NCBI RefSeq assembly: GCF_024228315.1
Contig: NZ_CP100455.1
Coordinates: forward strand, 1-64,000
Length of the DNA: 64,000 nucleotides
Direction of reading: 5' to 3'
Origin: Halomarina pelagica
GTDB taxonomy: Archaea; Halobacteriota; Halobacteria; Halobacteriales; Haloarculaceae
Positions 61,731 to 64,000 of this stretch are shown piece after piece; within the stretch, counting starts at the first letter, position 1; every line of letters begins with the position of its first letter. The notes beneath the pieces were generated by a model. It did no database searches. It saw only the letters and a list, made by a program, of their open reading frames with translations, and was not told the DNA's origin. Both the position numbers and the translations under genes were made by a program.

Positions 61731-62726
61731 TCAATCGCGTCCGAAGAGCTTCGCCATCGTCTCCCGCTCCGCCCGGATGAACGCCGATTCGCGTTGCTTC
61801 TTGTAGAGCCGCTTGAGGCCGGGGCGGTCGAGCCGTTGTTCGACGCTCCACTCCCGGACGAACGTGCCGTCGTCGATCTCCCGCAGGCGCTCCTCGACGA
61901 ACGCCTTGAGCGGCTCGTGGTCGAACTTCTCGGCGCGGGAGAGCTGGCCGTACTGGCTGGTCGTCGAGTGATAGGGCAACTGGCCGAGGAATCCCTCCTC
62001 GGCCATCAGCTCGAAGATCTCCGCCATCTCCTTCGAGAGGTAGAGTTCGGACATGGCGATCTCCGGGGGGATGCCGTGGGCCACCTCCACCTCGAACTTC
62101 GCCCGCATCGCGCCCATCAGCATCGGCACCAGCGCCTGCTCCGAGAGCAGGTCGACCGTGGTCTCCATGTCGAACGTCCCCTCGACGACGCCGGCGGACG
62201 TCGACCCGATGCCCTTCGCGAGCGCCAGCGCCGTCGCCGTCGCCTCGCCCGTCGCGTCCTGGTTCACCGCGAGGATGCTCGGGAAGCTCTCTCCCGCCTC
62301 GTAGAGCGTGCGGACCGAGGGGCCGCCCATCCGCGGGGCGACGAGGACGACGTCGACGTCGTCCGGGGGCTGGATCAGGTCGAAGGTGACGTTGTAGCCG
62401 TGCGAGAAGGAGAGCGTGTCGCCAGCCGCGAGGTGCGGTTCGACCTTCTCCTCGTACACCTCGGGAGCGACCTCGTCGGGGACGAGCAGGACGACGACGT
62501 CACCCTCGGCGGCCGCCTCGTCGATGGCGTAGGCCTCGAAGCCGTCCTCGCGGACGCGCTCGCGGTAGTCGTCCGACCGGTTGCCGACGACCACGCTGAC
62601 GCCGGAGTCGCGGAGGTTCAGCGCCTGCGACCGCCCCTGGTTGCCGTAGCCGATGACCGCCACCGTCCGACCGTCGAGGGTCGACAGGTCGGCGTCCTCG
62701 TCGTAGTAGACTGTCGTCTCGGACAT
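61731..62726 (-). CDS. Ketol-acid reductoisomerase homologue, orphan copy
   Basis: A 331-aa protein of the IlvC family. Residues 22-31 (VAVIGYGNQG) form the NADPH loop. SHGYN contains His109, and candidate magnesium ligands Asp192, Glu196 (TTVDLLSEQ) and Glu227 (MSELYLSKEM) remain. The usual GPGHTVR is changed to GGPSVRT. IlvB, IlvN, LeuA and IlvD are absent nearby, so branched-chain synthesis is unlikely here. It may reduce a 2-keto acid in the island. The ATG at 62726 begins the conserved part. It converges with the cupin and lies downstream of dehydratase copy 5. Confidence 0.85.
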   Translation of the reverse strand: MSETTVYYDEDADLSTLDGRTVAVIGYGNQGRSQALNLRDSGVSVVVGNRSDDYRERVREDGFEAYAIDEAAAEGDVVVLLVPDEVAPEVYEEKVEPHLAAGDTLSFSHGYNVTFDLIQPPDDVDVVLVAPRMGGPSVRTLYEAGESFPSILAVNQDATGEATATALALAKGIGSTSAGVVEGTFDMETTVDLLSEQALVPMLMGAMRAKFEVEVAHGIPPEIAMSELYLSKEMAEIFELMAEEGFLGQLPYHSTTSQYGQLSRAEKFDHEPLKAFVEERLREIDDGTFVREWSVEQRLDRPGLKRLYKKQRESAFIRAERETMAKLFGRD

Positions 62727-62782
62727 CGATGAGCGATGCGTTGGCACGCATCATGACGTTACTGGTCCGCCTCCCCCCCCGG

Positions 62783-63877
62783 TCAGTCGAAGGTGACGAG
62801 GTGATCGTCCTTCGCGTCGGGATCGATCCGGTAGCCGTGTCCGGGGCGGTCCGGGAGGTGGACGTGCCCGTCCTCGACGACCGGCGTCGGGTCGAGGAGC
62901 GGTCCCGTGTCGTACTCCGGGATGTACTCGACGACGAACCCCGTCCCGGCGGCGCTGACGACGTGCGCGCTGACGACGTAGTAGAAGTGCGTCGCCAGGG
63001 GGACGTTGTACGTCGCGGCGAGATCCGCCACGCGCGTCTGTCCGGAGACGCCGCCGGCGCGGATCAGGTCCGGCTGCGCGATCTCCATGCCGCCGCGCTC
63101 CAGGAGGCGGACGAACTGCTCGGGGCGGTTCAACATCTCCCCCGTCGCCAGCGGGGGCCCCGTCGCCGCCGCCACCCGCGCGTGGCCGTCGAGGTCGAAC
63201 TCCGAGATGGGTTCCTCGACCCAGTCGACGCCGTGTTCGTCCATCGCCGCGACCGTCTCGATGGCCTCGGGGACGGTCCACGCCTGGTTGGCGTCGACGA
63301 AGACGTCGGCGTCGGGACCGACCGCCTCGCGGACCTCGGCGACGCGGCGGGCCTCCTCCTCGGGCGACTTGTCGCCGACCTTCGTCTTGAACGCGGTGAA
63401 GCCCGCGTCGGCGAACCCGCCGTGGAGGTCGGCGAGGTCGTCCAGATCGTGGTGGGCGTCCATGCTGGAGGCGTAGGCGCGGACGCGGTCGTCGTCGCCC
63501 CCGAGCAGTCGATAGAGGGGCTGGTCCGCGGCCTTGGCCTTGATGTCCCAGCAAGCGACGTCGATGGCCGAGCGGGGCCACGCCGACAGCCCGAGTTCGC
63601 CGTAGTAGACGGTCCGTGCGCGGAGTCGCTTGCGCAACTCCTCGGTGGCGAAGGGGTCGGCTCCGACGACTACGTCCCGGAACTGCGAGTCGACGAACCG
63701 CTCCATCAGGTCGGGCGCGAAGCCGAGCGAGTTCATCCACCCCGTCCCGGTGTACCCCTCGTCGGTCTCCAGTTCGACGACCACGGTGTACAGGTCGGTG
63801 ATCTCGAGCCGCGAGTCGCCCACGACCCGGTCGAGCGGCCGGTGGAGCGTGTAGGTGTCGACGTCCGTTATCTCCAT
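62783..63877 (-). CDS. Mandelate-racemase-type enzyme, copy 5 (KxK type)
   Basis: A 364-aa enolase-superfamily enzyme. Unlike copies 1 and 3, it has a true KxK pair, Lys164 and Lys166 (FKTKVG), on the second barrel strand, so it can act as a racemase, cycloisomerase or dehydratase. Metal ligands are Asp195 (VDANQAW), Glu221 (VEEP) and Glu247 (TGEM); His297 (THFYY) completes the site. It starts at MEITDVDTYTLHRPL with a TATA-like element 22-30 bp upstream. This resembles mandelate racemase, galactarate or rhamnonate-type dehydratases. Substrate is not fixed. Confidence 0.86.
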   Translation of the reverse strand: MEITDVDTYTLHRPLDRVVGDSRLEITDLYTVVVELETDEGYTGTGWMNSLGFAPDLMERFVDSQFRDVVVGADPFATEELRKRLRARTVYYGELGLSAWPRSAIDVACWDIKAKAADQPLYRLLGGDDDRVRAYASSMDAHHDLDDLADLHGGFADAGFTAFKTKVGDKSPEEEARRVAEVREAVGPDADVFVDANQAWTVPEAIETVAAMDEHGVDWVEEPISEFDLDGHARVAAATGPPLATGEMLNRPEQFVRLLERGGMEIAQPDLIRAGGVSGQTRVADLAATYNVPLATHFYYVVSAHVVSAAGTGFVVEYIPEYDTGPLLDPTPVVEDGHVHLPDRPGHGYRIDPDAKDDHLVTFD

Positions 63878-63898
63878 ATGGAGCGTGCGACCGTCTCT

Positions 63899-63907
63899 CA
63901 GATAAAC
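63899..63907 (-). promoter_or_regulatory. TATA-like element of dehydratase copy 5
   Basis: GGTTTATCT-type sequence (minus strand) lies 22-30 bp before the ATG at 63877; it matches the element before chaperonin copy 2. Confidence 0.45.
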
Positions 63908-63954
63908 CTGCGTCCGGAGGAATAGCTAAGTCCACCCCGTCGGAGTGTGTCACC

Positions 63955-64000
63955 ATGACGAACCAGTTCGAGCACGTCCCCGTCTCGGTCGAGGGGAAGA
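63955..64000 (+). CDS. 5' end of a gene continuing beyond the window
   Basis: An ATG opens MTNQFEHVPVSVEGK and runs off the window end. Codon use matches the neighbours and it is divergent from dehydratase copy 5 with 77 bp between. Fifteen residues are too few to name a family. Confidence 0.45.
   Translation, partial: MTNQFEHVPVSVEGK

Noticed and set aside
61731-62726. Part of a branched-chain amino-acid biosynthesis cluster
   Set aside because: No ilv or leu partner lies nearby; all neighbours are sugar-acid genes.
1-64000. tRNA, rRNA or replication initiator genes
   Set aside because: I looked for them and found none that could be supported; an initiator may lie just outside the left edge.

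Overview
This window looks like part of a secondary replicon or an integrated accessory region of a halophilic archaeon (class Halobacteria). Coding DNA is GC-rich, proteins are strongly acidic, most genes sit 25-35 bp downstream of a TATA-like element with little or no leader, and several families are typical of haloarchaea (DUF7260-like, DUF5789-like, haloarchaeal ParA, CopG-TnpB elements, a Tat-lipobox binding protein with a glycine linker). No rRNA, tRNA, CRISPR array or core informational gene was found.

Layout. (1) 1-3.1 kb: a ParA ATPase with a small downstream partner, flanked on both sides by AT-rich clusters of TATAG/CTATA repeats; an IS5-type element with 14-bp inverted repeats and an 8-bp target duplication lies in the downstream flank. 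(2) 3.5-17.9 kb: a membrane and stress block. It holds a decayed small gene, a TDT/SSU1-type carrier beside a cytochrome b-sulfite oxidase fusion, a ClC channel with CBS domains, three UspA proteins, an HPP membrane gene broken by one in-frame stop, a DUF389 protein, a NarK-type transporter and an amino-acid permease. (3) 18.0-25.8 kb: an IS630-type element, then an aminotransferase, an Lrp regulator, a permease and an aldo/keto reductase, then a TnpB element with a CopG-like partner. (4) 26-33 kb: a methyltransferase, an aldehyde ferredoxin oxidoreductase with a MoaD-like protein, two M20-type amidohydrolases and a DUF7260-like protein.

(5) 33.5-64 kb: a large sugar-acid catabolic island. 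It carries five mandelate-racemase-type enolase-superfamily enzymes (one clearly DgoD, galactonate dehydratase), a DapA-family aldolase, an aldehyde dehydrogenase, two 2-hydroxyacid dehydrogenases, two LarA-like (DUF2088) proteins, an SDR without the usual Tyr/Lys pair, an aldo/keto reductase, two cupins and a complete carbohydrate ABC importer. Embedded in it are two divergent group II chaperonin homologues that converge on a 15-bp tandem repeat, a kinase of the aminoglycoside-phosphotransferase fold translationally coupled to an enolase paralogue with altered active-site residues, and an orphan ketol-acid reductoisomerase homologue.

How it may work together (inference): the ABC importer brings in a sugar or sugar acid. 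LarA-like proteins may epimerise C2 hydroxyls, the dehydratases make 2-keto-3-deoxy acids, and the DapA-type aldolase splits them to pyruvate and an aldehyde. The aldehyde dehydrogenase (and possibly the tungsten-type oxidoreductase) would oxidise the aldehyde to an acid such as glycerate. The kinase-enolase pair could then return glycerate to phosphoenolpyruvate, giving a non-phosphorylative Entner-Doudoroff-like branch. The chaperonin pair inside the island has no obvious role in such a pathway and is the most unusual feature of the window.
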